64,000 bases of DNA from Photobacterium malacitanum (GCF_900185615.1 NZ_FYAK01000001.1:529701-593700); one strand, 5' to 3'. Shown: positions 17,895 through 29,289, counted from the first letter of the stretch. Notes: generated by a model from the letters alone, not told the origin. Translations and numbers: made by a program.

Positions 17895-18282
17895 AGATAA
17901 CTCCCTCAAGACTATGTTGAATGGATAGTGTACATACCTACATAAAAAGTATGCCACTGTGAATAAGGTATATGTCAATTAGAGATGTAATTCTAAACTG
18001 CAAAAACTACGGGACTATATTATCCCTCTCACTATCAACTAGACTCAGTCTAAGCCAACTCGCTGATTTTCGCCAACTTTTTTACGTTAACTTCATGTCA
18101 AATTACACCATTTTAATTGCGAAATTTTACTATAACAGTGCATCTAGTTGATCTTGCCAAGACAACAAACAGCATTAAATCACTAAAAAATCCAAAATAT
18201 ACAGTGAAAAACTCCAAACGAACACTTAATATTAGAAAAAATAACTATTTATCAAGCTGTTATTATTTTTTAGATCTAGATC
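17895..18282 (-). other. pheT-ihfA intergenic region
   Basis: This AT-rich spacer of nearly 400 bp should contain the ihfA promoter (transcribed leftward) and possibly an IHF autoregulatory site. No convincing gene was seen on either strand. Confidence 0.4.
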
Positions 18283-18312
18283 AAAAAAAAAGCAGCCTCA
18301 AGAGGCTGCTTT
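18283..18312 (-). terminator. Rho-independent terminator of pheST
   Basis: The hairpin AGCAGCCTC/GAGGCTGCT with a 9-base T-run on the minus strand lies 40 bp after the pheT stop. Confidence 0.9.
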
Positions 18313-18349
18313 CCTAAAACAAAGACTTAAATTTAATTATGCTGCATTT

Positions 18350-20734
18350 TTAATCACGAAGTGATGCATCAAATTTTTCAGCCAATGCATTAACAATACT
18401 TTCTACTGCTGCTGCAATATCTGCTTCTTCTAATGTACGCTCAGTTGATTGCAACGTTAACGCAATTGCAAGACTCTTCTGACCGTCATCTACACCTTTA
18501 CCAGTGTAAACATCAAATAGATTAACAGCTTTTAATAGCTCACCGCCGTTTTCACGACAAGCTGCCACAACATCACCTGCTGCAATATCATCATTGACTA
18601 CAACCGCAATATCACGACGGTTTGCAGGAAACTTAGAAATAGAAACAGCTTCAGGAAGCAGACGAGTATTGATTGCTGCCCACTCGATTTCAAATACGAT
18701 AGTACGGCCATTTAAGCCAAACTTGCGCTCTAGCTCTGGGTGTACTGTACCGATGAAACCAATTTCTTTACCATCAACAACGATAGCAGCTGATTGGCCT
18801 GGGTGAAGTGCTGGGTGTTTAGCAGCTTTAAAGCTATAAGCATCTTTTGCAGTTAGCTCAAGCACGGCTTCTAAATCACCTTTAAGATCAAAGAAATCAA
18901 CAGTGTTAGTTTCAATATCCCAATGCTCATCACTACGGTTACCCGCAATCACACCTGCAAGCATCATTTCTTGACGCATGCCATTTTCTGCTGATTGCTC
19001 AGGCACAAAACGTAGACCCGCTTCAAATAAACGTACACGTGGTTGCTGACGCTTTTGGTTGAACACTACTGTATTTAGTAGGCCAGTCCATAGGCTCAAG
19101 CGCATTGCTGACATATCCGCAGAAATTGGGAATGGCAGAATCAATGGCTCAATTTCAGGCACGATCAGTTTTTGTTGCTCAGGCTCAACGAAGCTATAAG
19201 TAATAGCTTCTTGGAAACCACGACCAACGAGCAGATCACGTACACGCTTAAGCGGAAGGTTCGCTTCTTTGTGTAAGTTCATGCTTAGTGCAGCAACTGG
19301 TGATTGGTTAGGAATATTGTTGTAGCCGAAAATACGCCCCACTTCTTCCACTAAATCTTCTTCAATTGCCATGTCAAAACGCCATGCAGGTGCTGTTGCT
19401 TTCCAGCCAGCATCTGTAGTTTCAACATCACAACCTAGACGTGTTAGGATTTCAACCACTTCTTCAGAAGCAATTGAGTGACCTAATAGGCGATCTAGTT
19501 TAGTACGACGTAGTTCAATTGTTGCCGCTTTAGGCAAATCAGCTTCTGATTCAGCTTCAACGATAGGTGCAACGTCACCACCACAGATTTCAACGATAAG
19601 TGCAGTAGCACGCTCCATCGCTTTCATTTGTAGTGTAGCGTCAACACCACGCTCAAAGCGGTGTGAAGAATCAGTGTGTAAACCGTAGCTACGAGCACGA
19701 CCACGGATTGCATCTGGTGCGAAGAATGCACACTCAAGTAGTACGTCTTTCGTCTCAGTGTTAACACCAGAGAACTCACCACCGAAGATACCAGCAATCG
19801 CTAGTGCTTGCTTGTTATCTGCAATTACTAACGTGTTGTCGTTTAGTTCAGCTTCGTTACCGTCAAGAAGCGTTAGTTTCTCGCCTTGCTCTGCCATACG
19901 AACAACGATACCGCCATCGATCTTAGCAAGATCGAATGCGTGCATTGGTTGACCCATTTCAAGCAATACGTAGTTAGTGATATCTACGATTGGATCAATT
20001 GAGCGTGTACCACAACGACGTAGCTTCTCTTGCATCCATAATGGCGTTTCAGCTTGAACGTTTACATTACGAATAATACGACCAAGGTAACGAGGACATG
20101 CCGCAGGCGCTTTAACATCGATAGCGATTGTATCAGCCGCTGTTGGTGCAACGATCTCAAATTGAGGCTCAGTCACTTCAGCACGGTTTAGCACACCTAC
20201 TTCACGAGCAAGACCTGCAATGCTTAGACAGTCAGCACGGTTAGCAGTTAGGTCAACGTCGATAGTTACATCGTCAAGACCTAGGAATTCACGGAAGTCA
20301 GTACCTAATACTGCATCTTCTGCAAGTTCCATAATACCGTCAGACTCAACGTCGATACCTAGCTCAGTGAATGAACAAAGCATACCGTGAGAAGGTTGAC
20401 CACGTAGTTTTGCTTTCTTGATTTTAAAATCACCAGGAAGCACTGCACCAACTGTTGCAACAGCAACCTTGATACCTTGACGACAGTTAGATGCGCCACA
20501 AACGATGTCTAGTAGCTCTTCAGCACCTACATCTACTTTTGTTACGCGTAGTTTGTCAGCGTCTGGGTGTTGTGCACACTCAACCACTTGACCAACTTTA
20601 ACGCCAGTGAATTCACCAGCAACTGCTTCAATACCGTCAACTTCCAGACCAGCCATTGTGATCTGGTGAGCTAGTTCTTCGCTGTTTACTGCAGGATTAA
20701 CCCACTCGCGTAGCCAAGATTCAGAGAATTTCAT
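18350..20734 (-). CDS. pheT: phenylalanyl-tRNA synthetase beta subunit
   Basis: This encodes 794 residues, the usual length. The N-terminal EMAP-like tRNA-binding domain is at about 40-150 ([21 protein letters not shown]). The B3/4 editing domain is in the middle, with B5 around 400-475. The C-terminal anticodon-binding domain starts near 700 ([15 protein letters not shown]). It forms the alpha2-beta2 enzyme with PheS that charges tRNA-Phe and edits Tyr-tRNA-Phe. It follows pheS by 20 bp in one operon. Confidence 0.97.
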   Translation of the reverse strand: MKFSESWLREWVNPAVNSEELAHQITMAGLEVDGIEAVAGEFTGVKVGQVVECAQHPDADKLRVTKVDVGAEELLDIVCGASNCRQGIKVAVATVGAVLPGDFKIKKAKLRGQPSHGMLCSFTELGIDVESDGIMELAEDAVLGTDFREFLGLDDVTIDVDLTANRADCLSIAGLAREVGVLNRAEVTEPQFEIVAPTAADTIAIDVKAPAACPRYLGRIIRNVNVQAETPLWMQEKLRRCGTRSIDPIVDITNYVLLEMGQPMHAFDLAKIDGGIVVRMAEQGEKLTLLDGNEAELNDNTLVIADNKQALAIAGIFGGEFSGVNTETKDVLLECAFFAPDAIRGRARSYGLHTDSSHRFERGVDATLQMKAMERATALIVEICGGDVAPIVEAESEADLPKAATIELRRTKLDRLLGHSIASEEVVEILTRLGCDVETTDAGWKATAPAWRFDMAIEEDLVEEVGRIFGYNNIPNQSPVAALSMNLHKEANLPLKRVRDLLVGRGFQEAITYSFVEPEQQKLIVPEIEPLILPFPISADMSAMRLSLWTGLLNTVVFNQKRQQPRVRLFEAGLRFVPEQSAENGMRQEMMLAGVIAGNRSDEHWDIETNTVDFFDLKGDLEAVLELTAKDAYSFKAAKHPALHPGQSAAIVVDGKEIGFIGTVHPELERKFGLNGRTIVFEIEWAAINTRLLPEAVSISKFPANRRDIAVVVNDDIAAGDVVAACRENGGELLKAVNLFDVYTGKGVDDGQKSLAIALTLQSTERTLEEADIAAAVESIVNALAEKFDASLRD

Positions 20735-20754
20735 AGATTTCTAGCCCCTAGTGC

Positions 20755-21768
<1,014 letters not shown>

Positions 21769-22033
21769 TTAAGGGAGATATAAAATCGCGTAACGATACA
21801 TACTAAAGAAAGCAGCGTCTAAAACCAAATTGAATCGTAATAAAACAGTAAGTTTGGACGAAAAAAAAACGTCTTTTGCCATTAATATTCGAATTTGTGC
21901 TTTTTCAGTACACTCTTGCCATGCGACATAAGACTATAAAACAGATTTCGCACACCTATATTCCATTTTTCTCTCTTCCTTAAATGAGATCAAAAAAGTA
22001 AATTTTAGTGATAATTATCTTGGAATAATCATC

Positions 22034-22303
22034 ATGAACACCCAATACTTTTCAGCTTTAATCAAAATAAGCCTATTTGCATCTTTACTCTGTTTAGGTT
22101 TGGTGTTGTTAGGTAACTACGGTCTTCTTTCCAACATGCCGATTGAAGTCAAAGACCTGACAACCAATCAAACTCATATTGATTACATCCATATCATTTT
22201 CTATGTTGTTTTTAATTGTATGTTTGTAGGATTTCTTGGTTGCCTACTTTGGAGAGCAAGACATACACAACAACAAATGAAGCAATATCTTGCTCACAAC
22301 TAA
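22034..22303 (+). CDS. small two-helix membrane protein, paralogue 1
   Basis: This encodes 89 residues. Two hydrophobic segments (about 8-28 and 50-72) are separated by a short polar loop, with a basic C-terminal tail. The stretch LGNYGLLSNMPI is nearly the same as in the next gene, so the two are tandem paralogues. I do not recognise a named family. The start has a GGAATAA-type ribosome-binding site. Confidence 0.7.
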   Translation: MNTQYFSALIKISLFASLLCLGLVLLGNYGLLSNMPIEVKDLTTNQTHIDYIHIIFYVVFNCMFVGFLGCLLWRARHTQQQMKQYLAHN

Positions 22304-22344
22304 TTGTTAATATTCACTAATTAGCCAACAGCTATGTTTATATA

Positions 22345-22384
22345 ATCGCCTCTGAGCGCTATATGCTAACTATTGAGGCGTTTT
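22345..22384 (+). terminator. probable Rho-independent terminator
   Basis: A hairpin CGCCTC/GAGGCG with a large loop is followed by TTTTA. It lies between the two paralogous small membrane protein genes. Confidence 0.55.
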
Positions 22385-22490
22385 ACATGTAATAAAGCTG
22401 TGATAAATACGATCTTTTTTTATCAAATTGGTTTTAAAGTTACATTTTTCAGTGTAAATTATGATCAATGTCAATGTTAGGAACCATATT

Positions 22491-22742
22491 ATGAATACTA
22501 AAGATCTTGCTGCTCTCTCAAAAATTTCAACTATCGCTGCGATCCTTTGTACTGCTTTATTGCTGCTTGGTAATTATGGCTTAGCATCTTCAATGCCGAT
22601 TGCTCCAGAAGACGGTTTCAATTTCATTAATCTTGTTTTCTTTATGGGCTTCAACGCATTATTTGTTGGTTTCTTAGCGTTTTTACTTAAGACTCTAGCA
22701 ACTGCAAACAAAAAACGTAACCAACGTTACGCACGAGCATAA
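22491..22742 (+). CDS. small two-helix membrane protein, paralogue 2
   Basis: The ATG at 22491 (MNTKDLAALSKIS) is preferred, since it has an AGGAA site and aligns with the start of the preceding paralogue. An upstream in-frame ATG at 22461 would add 10 residues. The product has 83 residues with two membrane segments and a strongly basic tail (KKRNQRYARA). It shares LLLLGNYGLASSMPI with the protein encoded at 22034. Function unknown. Confidence 0.7.
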   Translation: MNTKDLAALSKISTIAAILCTALLLLGNYGLASSMPIAPEDGFNFINLVFFMGFNALFVGFLAFLLKTLATANKKRNQRYARA

Positions 22743-22768
22743 GCGGTAACAACGAAATTCTATTGTAA

Positions 22769-22802
22769 AGCCAGTAATAATATTTTATTACTGGCTTTTT
22801 AC
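22769..22802 (+). terminator. Rho-independent terminator
   Basis: The hairpin AAAGCCAGTAATA/TATTACTGGCTTT with a T-run lies just after the second small membrane protein gene. Confidence 0.85.
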
Positions 22803-23006
22803 CCTCTGATGATCTTTTTATATTTCCTTCCCCCCTATTTCCTCATTTAAAAAATTAAAAACAATACTGTATTGAATTAATTTATCGATCAATTCAATTA
22901 AACAGCGCTTTTAATGTGGTTGTAAAACATACTTTCCGTAATTAATTTACACTGCCGATGATAATGAGAAAGCAGCTTAGCTAAAGATCAAACAAACTAT
23001 CACTAC

Positions 23007-23118
23007 GATACGGGATGTGAGGTTCGAGATATGAGGTGCGAGATATGAGGTGTGAGATACGAGATACGAGGTGTGAGATACGAGATGCGAGGTGCGAGAT
23101 GTGAGATGTGAGATGCGA
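23007..23118. repeat. 16-unit heptamer tandem repeat (GATRYGA / GGTRYGA)
   Basis: Sixteen contiguous 7-bp units can be read from GATACGG to GATGCGA. Each is G(A/G)T(A/G)(C/T)GA except the first (GATACGG) and third (GGTTCGA). Every change among the remaining units is a transition. It lies in the intergenic region between the small membrane protein gene and the rplT terminator. Purines dominate one strand. It is not a CRISPR: there are no spacers. Confidence 0.9.
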
Positions 23119-23157
23119 ACAATAACCAAGAAGAATAACTTAACTATAAACTTAAAC

Positions 23158-23187
23158 GAAAAAAGGAGAGCCGAGGCTCTCCTTTCA
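23158..23187 (-). terminator. Rho-independent terminator of the thrS-infC-rpmI-rplT operon
   Basis: The hairpin AAAGGAGAGCC/GGCTCTCCTTT plus T-run on the minus strand lies just beyond the rplT stop. Confidence 0.9.
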
Positions 23188-23208
23188 ACTTAAAACTAGA
23201 CTGATAAA

Positions 23209-23562
23209 TTACAGTGCAGCTTTTGCCTTTTCCACAAGAACAGTGAAAGTAGCTTTGTCAAATACAGCGATATCAGAAAGGATCTTACGATCGATTTCGA
23301 TAGACGCTTTCTTAAGACCGTTGATTAGACGGCTGTAAGACATACCATTTTGACGTGCAGCAGCGTTGATACGTGCAATCCAAAGTTGACGGAAAGTACG
23401 TTTCTTCTGACGACGGTCACGGTAAGCGTATTGACCAGCTTTAGTAACAGCTTGGAAAGCTACGCGGTAAACACGTGAACGTGCACCGTAGTAACCTTTA
23501 GCTTGTTTAAGAACTTTCTTGTGACGTGCACGCGCTTGTACACCACGTTTTACGCGAGGCAT
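23209..23562 (-). CDS. rplT: 50S ribosomal protein L20
   Basis: This encodes 117 residues. It begins [19 protein letters not shown] and contains the conserved [22 protein letters not shown] and [17 protein letters not shown]. It binds 23S rRNA early in 50S assembly. In E. coli it also represses rpmI-rplT translation. It is the last gene of the operon, 45 bp after rpmI. Confidence 0.98.
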   Translation of the reverse strand: MPRVKRGVQARARHKKVLKQAKGYYGARSRVYRVAFQAVTKAGQYAYRDRRQKKRTFRQLWIARINAAARQNGMSYSRLINGLKKASIEIDRKILSDIAVFDKATFTVLVEKAKAAL

Positions 23563-23607
23563 AGGAGACTCCTAACTAAAATTAATAAAATATAAAACTA
23601 AAAACGA

Positions 23608-23802
23608 TTAAGCGAACGGAAGCATACGAGCAACTGCAGCCACTTCACACTTAGGAAGGATTGCATTTGGACGAAGCTGACGTTTGTTCTTAGTAGTACG
23701 TTTAGTCAGGATGTGACGCTTAGTAGCGTGCTTAAACTTAAAGCCACCAGCTGTTTTTTTGAAGCGCTTAGCTGCGCCACGATTTGTTTTCATCTTTGGC
23801 AT
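23608..23802 (-). CDS. rpmI: 50S ribosomal protein L35
   Basis: The start is the ATG at 23802 ([17 protein letters not shown]), which gives the standard 64 residues. The longer frame from 23820 adds six non-family residues. The protein is highly basic and lies between infC and rplT in the canonical order. Confidence 0.97.
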   Translation of the reverse strand: MPKMKTNRGAAKRFKKTAGGFKFKHATKRHILTKRTTKNKRQLRPNAILPKCEVAAVARMLPFA

Positions 23803-23904
23803 GAGATGATAACTCCGCATTGTTGATAGTTAATAATCATAGTAATAGGGCGAACAAAAAGCGCTACTTAAAAGCAGCGCTTTTTAGCTACTTGAATGCC
23901 GTTA

Positions 23905-24456
23905 TTACTTCTTCTTTGGGGCAAGCATCATGGTCATTTGGCGACCTTCTACACGATTAGGAAAACTTTCACAGACCGCAATCTCGTCCAGTTCATTCTT
24001 AATACGGTTAAGAAGTTCAATACCAATGCCTTGGTGGGCCATTTCACGACCACGGAAACGTAGTGTGACCTTACCCTTGTTGCCCTCTTCTAAAAAGCGA
24101 GTCAGGTTGCGTAGTTTTACCTGATAATCGCCTTCGTCTGTACCAGGTCGGAATTTAACTTCCTTGATCTGGATTTGTTTCTGATTCTTCTTTTGCTCTT
24201 TAGCAGCCTTGCTCTTTTCGAACAAGTACTTACCATAGTCCATCACACGACAGACTGGTGGCTCGGCATTAGGGCTAATTTCAACTAGATCCACACCAGC
24301 ATCAAGAGCAACATTCATTGCTTCTTCAATAGAAACAACACCGACTGATTCGCCGTCAAGGCCAGTTAGACGAACTTCACGTACGCCACGAATTTCTTCA
24401 TTCAGACGATGCGCGTTTTGCTTAACTGGTGCTTGGGTTCTTTTTCCGCCTTTAAT
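23905..24456 (-). CDS. infC: translation initiation factor IF-3 (ATT start codon)
   Basis: The first ATG in frame (24318) would cut off the N-terminal domain. Reading upstream, the homologous sequence ([32 protein letters not shown]) continues to an ATT at 24456, preceded by GGAGG inside the end of thrS. This matches the rare AUU start through which IF-3 represses its own synthesis in E. coli. The product has 183 residues, with N-domain, linker (about 75-90) and C-domain ([12 protein letters not shown]). It keeps fMet-tRNA selection accurate on the 30S subunit. Only three bases separate it from the thrS stop. Confidence 0.96.
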   Translation of the reverse strand: MKGGKRTQAPVKQNAHRLNEEIRGVREVRLTGLDGESVGVVSIEEAMNVALDAGVDLVEISPNAEPPVCRVMDYGKYLFEKSKAAKEQKKNQKQIQIKEVKFRPGTDEGDYQVKLRNLTRFLEEGNKGKVTLRFRGREMAHQGIGIELLNRIKNELDEIAVCESFPNRVEGRQMTMMLAPKKK

Positions 24457-24459
24457 ACC

Positions 24460-26391
24460 TTATTCCTCCACAACATTGAGCTTGCGATTGCTGATTTCTT
24501 CCTGCATAAATGCAATTAGTTCATCAATCTTAAATTTACCCAAATCTTTACCCTTGCGAGTACGAACTGCTACTACGCCTGCTTCGACTTCTTTGTCACC
24601 GCAAACGAGCATGAAAGGCACTCGCTTCAAAGTATGTTCGCGGATTTTAAAGCCAATCTTCTCATTTCTCAAGTCCGCATTGACTCTAATTCCACTTTTT
24701 TTCAATTTTTCTACAATTTCTTGCACATATTCTGCTTGAGAGTCAGTAATATTCATCACTACAGCTTGCTGAGGCGCCAACCATGTTGGGAAGAAGCCTG
24801 CATAATCTTCGATAAGAATACCGATGAAGCGCTCTAATGAACCAAGAATTGCACGGTGAATCATAACCGGTGTGTGGCGTTCGTTGTCTTCACCTACATA
24901 TGTAGCGCCTAAACGCTCAGGTAATGCGAAGTCAAGCTGAACAGTACCACATTGCCATGCGCGATCAAGGCAATCGTGAAGTGTAAACTCGATCTTAGGA
25001 CCGTAGAATGCACCCTCACCTTCTTGAATATCAAATGGAATGTCCATTGACTCAAGCGCGGTAACTAAATCGGCTTCAGCTTTGTCCCACATTGCATCAG
25101 AACCAACACGCTTTTCAGGGCGAGTTGATAATTTAACAACAATGTTATCAAAACCAAATGTCTTGTACGTATCATACACCATTTCGATGCAAGATGTAAC
25201 TTCTTGTTGTACTTGTGCTTCTGTACAAAAAATATGCGCATCATCTTGGGTGAAACCACGAACACGCATAATGCCGTGAAGTGAACCTGATGGCTCATTA
25301 CGGTGACAAGAACCAAACTCAGCCATACGTAATGGTAAATCACGGTATGACTTAAGACCTTGGTTAAAGATCTGTACGTGACCAGGACAGTTCATTGGCT
25401 TAATAGCATATTCACGGTTCTCAGAACTTGTTGTGAACATTGCTTCAGCGTACTTATCCCAGTGACCAGAACGTTCCCAAAGCACACGGTCCATCATTAA
25501 TGGGCCTTTTACTTCTTGGTAATCGTATTCGTTTAGTTTTTCACGAACAAATACTTCTAGCTCACGGAAGATAGTCCAACCGTTATGATGCCAGAACACC
25601 ATACCAGGCGCTTCTTGCTGCATGTGGAACAGATCAAGTTGCTTACCGATTTTACGGTGGTCACGCTTTGCAGCTTCTTCTAAACGCGTTAGATGCGCTT
25701 TCAGTGCTTTCTTATCGTGGAATGCAGTACCGTAAATACGTTGCAGCATCTTGTTATCGCTATTACCACGCCAGTATGCACCAGCAACGCTTAATAGCTT
25801 AAAGTTTTGACAGAAACCCATGTGTGGTACGTGTGGACCACGACACATGTCAATGTATTCTTCATGATGGTATAGACCTGGACGATCGTCACGAGCAACG
25901 TTTTCATCTAGGATTTCGATCTTGTACGTTTCGCCACGTGCATCAAACGCATCACGCGCTTCTTGCCAGCTAACGTTTTTCTTCACAACTTGATACTTAG
26001 TTTTTGCTAGTTCAAGCATGCGCTTTTCAATAACTTCAAGATCTTCTTGTGTTAATGATTGCTCTAGATCGATATCGTAGTAAAAACCATTGTCAATCGT
26101 AGGACCGATCGCCATTTTTGCTTCAGGGTACAATTGCTTGATAGCATGACCTAGCAAGTGAGCACATGAGTGGCGAACGATTTCAAGACCATCAACATCA
26201 TCTTTTGCTGTGATGATTTCTAGGCTTGCGTCATTTTCGATAAGATCACAAGCATCAACACGAACACCATCAACACGCCCTGCAATGGTTGCTTTCGCAA
26301 GACCAGGACCGATTGAAAGTGCAACGTCCATTGTTGATACAGCATCGTCAAATTGACGTTGACTACCATCAGGAAGAGTAATAACAGGCAT
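24460..26391 (-). CDS. thrS: threonyl-tRNA synthetase
   Basis: This encodes 643 residues, the usual length. The TGS domain is at 1-61, and the editing domain contains the HxxxH motif in [11 protein letters not shown] (about 73-83). The class II catalytic core has the zinc Cys in IKPMNCPGH, and the C-terminal anticodon-binding domain ends near KIDELIAFM. It charges tRNA-Thr and clears Ser-tRNA-Thr. The first gene of the operon, it has a leader of about 140 nt. E. coli ThrS represses its own mRNA; whether the operator is kept here was not tested. Confidence 0.98.
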   Translation of the reverse strand: MPVITLPDGSQRQFDDAVSTMDVALSIGPGLAKATIAGRVDGVRVDACDLIENDASLEIITAKDDVDGLEIVRHSCAHLLGHAIKQLYPEAKMAIGPTIDNGFYYDIDLEQSLTQEDLEVIEKRMLELAKTKYQVVKKNVSWQEARDAFDARGETYKIEILDENVARDDRPGLYHHEEYIDMCRGPHVPHMGFCQNFKLLSVAGAYWRGNSDNKMLQRIYGTAFHDKKALKAHLTRLEEAAKRDHRKIGKQLDLFHMQQEAPGMVFWHHNGWTIFRELEVFVREKLNEYDYQEVKGPLMMDRVLWERSGHWDKYAEAMFTTSSENREYAIKPMNCPGHVQIFNQGLKSYRDLPLRMAEFGSCHRNEPSGSLHGIMRVRGFTQDDAHIFCTEAQVQQEVTSCIEMVYDTYKTFGFDNIVVKLSTRPEKRVGSDAMWDKAEADLVTALESMDIPFDIQEGEGAFYGPKIEFTLHDCLDRAWQCGTVQLDFALPERLGATYVGEDNERHTPVMIHRAILGSLERFIGILIEDYAGFFPTWLAPQQAVVMNITDSQAEYVQEIVEKLKKSGIRVNADLRNEKIGFKIREHTLKRVPFMLVCGDKEVEAGVVAVRTRKGKDLGKFKIDELIAFMQEEISNRKLNVVEE

Positions 26392-26535
26392 TTAAATATC
26401 CTTAAACAGTGGTGCCACACACCAAGTAGCACATGTTGAGTTAACAAAGCTTTTAGAGAAGCTTTTATGAATGAAAACGTTTTTACTTTGATGCCGCAAT
26501 ACTGAGCAACATGCTAAGGTAAAAACAGGGAGACA

Positions 26536-26564
26536 CTATACAAACGGTAACAAGATATTGCAAA
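26536..26564 (-). promoter_or_regulatory. predicted sigma-70 promoter of thrS operon
   Basis: Read on the minus strand: TTGCAA, 17-bp spacer, TATAGT. It lies about 145 bp upstream of the thrS ATG. Confidence 0.6.
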
Positions 26565-26588
26565 GGATCCCCCTAATTTTTTATACGC

Positions 26589-26915
26589 TTATTTTACTAA
26601 AACGTAATTCACTACGTACAGTTTCTCGATACCAGGGTAAATATCGTTAATAACCGCTTTTAATTCCGTCAATGTCATATTTTCTTGTTGTGCATGAAAA
26701 TCATTCAACTCACTGAATGCTATTGGTTCAACACTTAAAATCTCTAAGCGACAAAACCAACGTCCATCCTCATAAGTTGATACCTCAACAGTAGTACCTG
26801 GAACATAATGACTTTCAGCTTCATCACGAATCGTTATTGTCTTTTTACCTGATAATATATCGCTTTCAAAACGTGCAAAAAAAGTCATTTCTGTAGGGAT
26901 AATAGATGTCGTCAT
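26589..26915 (-). CDS. yqfB: ASCH-domain N4-acetylcytidine amidohydrolase-like protein
   Basis: This encodes 108 residues. The N-terminal ITIRDEAESHY and the later QQENMTLTELKAVINDIYPG match E. coli YqfB, an ASCH-domain enzyme reported to hydrolyse N4-acetylcytidine. The catalytic Lys/Thr/Glu region (KKTITIRDE, about residues 23-31) is present. The start at 26915 has an AAGGA ribosome-binding site. The gene is monocistronic. Confidence 0.88.
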   Translation of the reverse strand: MTTSIIPTEMTFFARFESDILSGKKTITIRDEAESHYVPGTTVEVSTYEDGRWFCRLEILSVEPIAFSELNDFHAQQENMTLTELKAVINDIYPGIEKLYVVNYVLVK

Positions 26916-27195
26916 TATAATGTCCTTCGTGACTCAATAAATTTTGGTTTAGAGTAGCTACAAATATTTAAAAGTAAACGGACAATTACTAAGGAAAATA
27001 AATATTTATTCAAGATTAATTAATTTTCAATTTTAACAAAACAGTAAGTATTTGATTTGTTTTCAGTGTGTTACATAAAGGCACATCAATAATATACTTA
27101 AAATAGCACCAACTTCACAGATATATTCAAATGAAATGGACTAAGATGTTGATAGACAAGTTTTATCTAGTTCAATTTTATGCGTGGAGGATGCT

Positions 27196-28062
27196 ATGTG
27201 GCAGGCTATTTCTCACCAATTGTCGGAAGTACTTGGTCGGCAGTTCAAAATCAACGAACGTGAGGCCATTTTAGGTGGTGATGTAAACCAATGCTATTGT
27301 GTTGGCGATGGCGAAGAGCGCTTTTTCATCAAACTCAATGACAAAGATCAGCTCACTGTATTTGAAACTGAAGCCGAAAGTTTACGTATCCTCAATGAAG
27401 CTAATTGTGTTCAAGTACCACAACATTTCCACCTTGGTACTTGTCGTGATAAATCTTTTCTCATTTTAAATTACCTTCCCACTAAAACCATTGATGACGA
27501 GGCTGGCTATAAACTCGGGCAACAACTCGCCCAGCTACATTTATGGGGCGAGCAAGTTGAATTTGGTTTTGATTTTGATAACTACATTGGTTTAACCCCT
27601 CAACCCAATAAATGGCGTCGTCGCTGGAATAAGTTTTTTGCAGAGCAACGCATTGAATGGCAATTACAGCTGTGTGAGGAAAAAGGGTTACATTTTGGTG
27701 ATATTGATACAATAACAGCCAATGTCGCGCAACGGCTAATGAATCATCAACCCAAACCGTCATTGCTCCATGGTGACTTATGGCATGGCAACACGGCCTT
27801 AACGGTACTCGGTCCGATTATTTTTGATCCCGCGACTTACTGGGGAGATCGTGAATGTGATGTTGCTATGACAGAGTTATTTGGCGGTTTTCCAGCCAGT
27901 TTCTATGAGGGTTATCAATCTGTCTACCCTTTAGATGAAGGCTATCAAGATCGTAAGGATCTTTATAACCTTTATCATATTCTTAACCACTGTAACCTCT
28001 TTGGCGGCGAGTATATGGGGCAAGCACAGCATATTATTGCTAAATTATTACTAGAAAAGTAA
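27196..28062 (+). CDS. yniA: fructosamine kinase family protein YniA
   Basis: The start is the ATG at 27196 (MWQAISHQL), with GGAGG nine bases before it; an in-frame ATG at 27184 is less likely. The product has 288 residues of the fructosamine/ketosamine-3-kinase fold. Catalytic loop HGDLWHGN (about 191-198) and the DFG-equivalent IFDPATYWGDRE are both intact. Relatives phosphorylate sugar adducts on proteins to trigger deglycation. The E. coli YniA sequence matches along the whole length. The physiological substrate is not established. Confidence 0.92.
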   Translation: MWQAISHQLSEVLGRQFKINEREAILGGDVNQCYCVGDGEERFFIKLNDKDQLTVFETEAESLRILNEANCVQVPQHFHLGTCRDKSFLILNYLPTKTIDDEAGYKLGQQLAQLHLWGEQVEFGFDFDNYIGLTPQPNKWRRRWNKFFAEQRIEWQLQLCEEKGLHFGDIDTITANVAQRLMNHQPKPSLLHGDLWHGNTALTVLGPIIFDPATYWGDRECDVAMTELFGGFPASFYEGYQSVYPLDEGYQDRKDLYNLYHILNHCNLFGGEYMGQAQHIIAKLLLEK

Positions 28063-28085
28063 TTGCAAATATTTATTTTAATATC

Positions 28086-28117
28086 GCGCCAGCACTATTG
28101 CCACATAGTGCTGGCGC
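28086..28117 (+). terminator. hairpin downstream of yniA
   Basis: A strong inverted repeat GCGCCAGCACTAT/ATAGTGCTGGCGC has only a weak T-tail. It is probably a terminator or 3' stabilising hairpin. Confidence 0.6.
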
Positions 28118-28218
28118 TTCAAACCTGTATTCGCAAAATAGAGAACAACCAACTAGGATTTATACTAATACACAGCACAATTAAACGATGCCTTTCATAT
28201 TTATATTAAGGATCTATT

Positions 28219-28422
28219 ATGCACAAATATTCAACGCAAAATGTATGCTGCCCACATTGCGGTCACAGCATCAGAATCCCTCTTGATGCGAGTGCTGGCA
28301 GTCAAGAGTTTTATGATGATTGCACTATTTGCTGTAATCCTATTCATTTAACGATGGAAGTCGATGAACTCCATAAAACCATTAATCTATTCGTTGATGC
28401 TGACGATGAGCAAATATTTTAA
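28219..28422 (+). CDS. CPXCG-motif cysteine-rich zinc-ribbon protein
   Basis: This encodes 67 residues. It has the paired metal-binding motifs CCPHCGHSI near residue 10 and CTICCNPI near residue 36. This is the arrangement of the CPXCG family, a small, probably zinc-binding protein of unknown role. An AAGGATC site precedes the ATG. Its last four bases overlap the convergent riboflavin synthase gene. Confidence 0.82.
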   Translation: MHKYSTQNVCCPHCGHSIRIPLDASAGSQEFYDDCTICCNPIHLTMEVDELHKTINLFVDADDEQIF

Positions 28423-29033
28423 AAATGGGTTTTATTTGCCATCATACGTTCAACAGTATCTACAATAGCTTGTGTTTGTGGATCAATTTCCACATTAATA
28501 ACATCATTTACCGTACGATTTTTAAGGTTAGTGCGTTGTAGGGTTTCAGGAATTAAATTGACATTAAAATGGCCATCTTTAACGTCACCAATGGTTAAGC
28601 TAATACCATCAATACCGATGTACCCTTTTGTGAAAATATATTTGATTAATTGTTCTGGCACTGAAAACCATATTTGATGATTATTTTCGGTAATATTTAC
28701 GGCAGAAACGGTTACTGTGGTCATAATATGGCCCGACATAGCATGGCCTCCAATCTCATCGCCAAACTTAGCGGCACGTTCAACGTTGACATAATCCCCC
28801 ACATTAAGCAGACCTAAATTAGTCACATTTAATGTTTCCTGCATTAAATCAAACGACACTAATTGGCCATTAATTTTCGTTACCGTCAAACAACAACCAT
28901 TATGAGCCACTGAAGCGCCCACAACCAGCCCTTGAGTCATCTCAAAAGGTAAACGAATAATATGCGTTTGAAACTGCGTTTTTTTATCAATACTAACGAC
29001 TTGTGCCGTCGCTTGTATAATTCCAGTAAACAT
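28419..29033 (-). CDS. ribE: riboflavin synthase (alpha subunit)
   Basis: This encodes 204 residues, two homologous lumazine-binding barrels. The N-terminal MFTGIIQ, active-site NGCCLTV (about 45-51), GHAMSGHI, and the C-barrel GIDGISLTI and ETLQRTNL are intact. This separates it from the light-emission proteins LumP/YFP, which have lost catalytic residues. It converts two 6,7-dimethyl-8-ribityllumazine into riboflavin. The gene is called ribC in some E. coli lists. No FMN riboswitch was seen upstream. Confidence 0.93.
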   Translation of the reverse strand: MFTGIIQATAQVVSIDKKTQFQTHIIRLPFEMTQGLVVGASVAHNGCCLTVTKINGQLVSFDLMQETLNVTNLGLLNVGDYVNVERAAKFGDEIGGHAMSGHIMTTVTVSAVNITENNHQIWFSVPEQLIKYIFTKGYIGIDGISLTIGDVKDGHFNVNLIPETLQRTNLKNRTVNDVINVEIDPQTQAIVDTVERMMANKTHF

Positions 29034-29216
29034 ATCTATCCTTATATTATTTTACTCTATGATTAATATATCAATTTATTAAATATTATTAATACAAACA
29101 CACATAAAAATGGTCGATAAAGTAAGCTTCTTGTCAGCTATAGTTATCAAGAATAACTTTTTGACATTGAGGTGACACTTTAAAACACCATAAGCGTATT
29201 AATTGTATAACAATAA

Positions 29217-29246
29217 AAGTTAGCCAATTTTGACTAACTTTTTCTA
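29217..29246 (+). terminator. Rho-independent terminator in a divergent intergenic region
   Basis: The hairpin AAAGTTAG/CTAACTTT with a T-run is at 29217-29246, although the flanking genes diverge. It may end a short RNA or attenuate the operon that starts at 29290. Confidence 0.6.
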
Positions 29247-29289
29247 TTTTATACCTCGTCAATAAATACCATCTATTTAAAGGTGCATC

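Noticed and set aside
21769-21882. 37-codon minus-strand frame upstream of pheS with several Phe codons, possible pheM-like leader peptide
   Set aside because: Only five scattered Phe codons, partly from a 9-base T-run, and no attenuator terminator between it and pheS. Not enough to call a leader peptide.
23007-23118. CRISPR array
   Set aside because: Units are 7 bp with no unique spacers; a simple tandem repeat.
25065-25343. Minus-strand frame within thrS
   Set aside because: Alternative frame of a well-conserved gene; product has no recognisable features.
28419-29033. Lumazine protein or yellow fluorescent protein (luminescence accessory) instead of riboflavin synthase
   Set aside because: The catalytic NGCCLTV and ETLQRTNL segments are intact, and no lux genes are in the window.
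29034-29160. FMN riboswitch upstream of ribE
   Set aside because: None of the conserved FMN-element blocks could be found on the minus strand.
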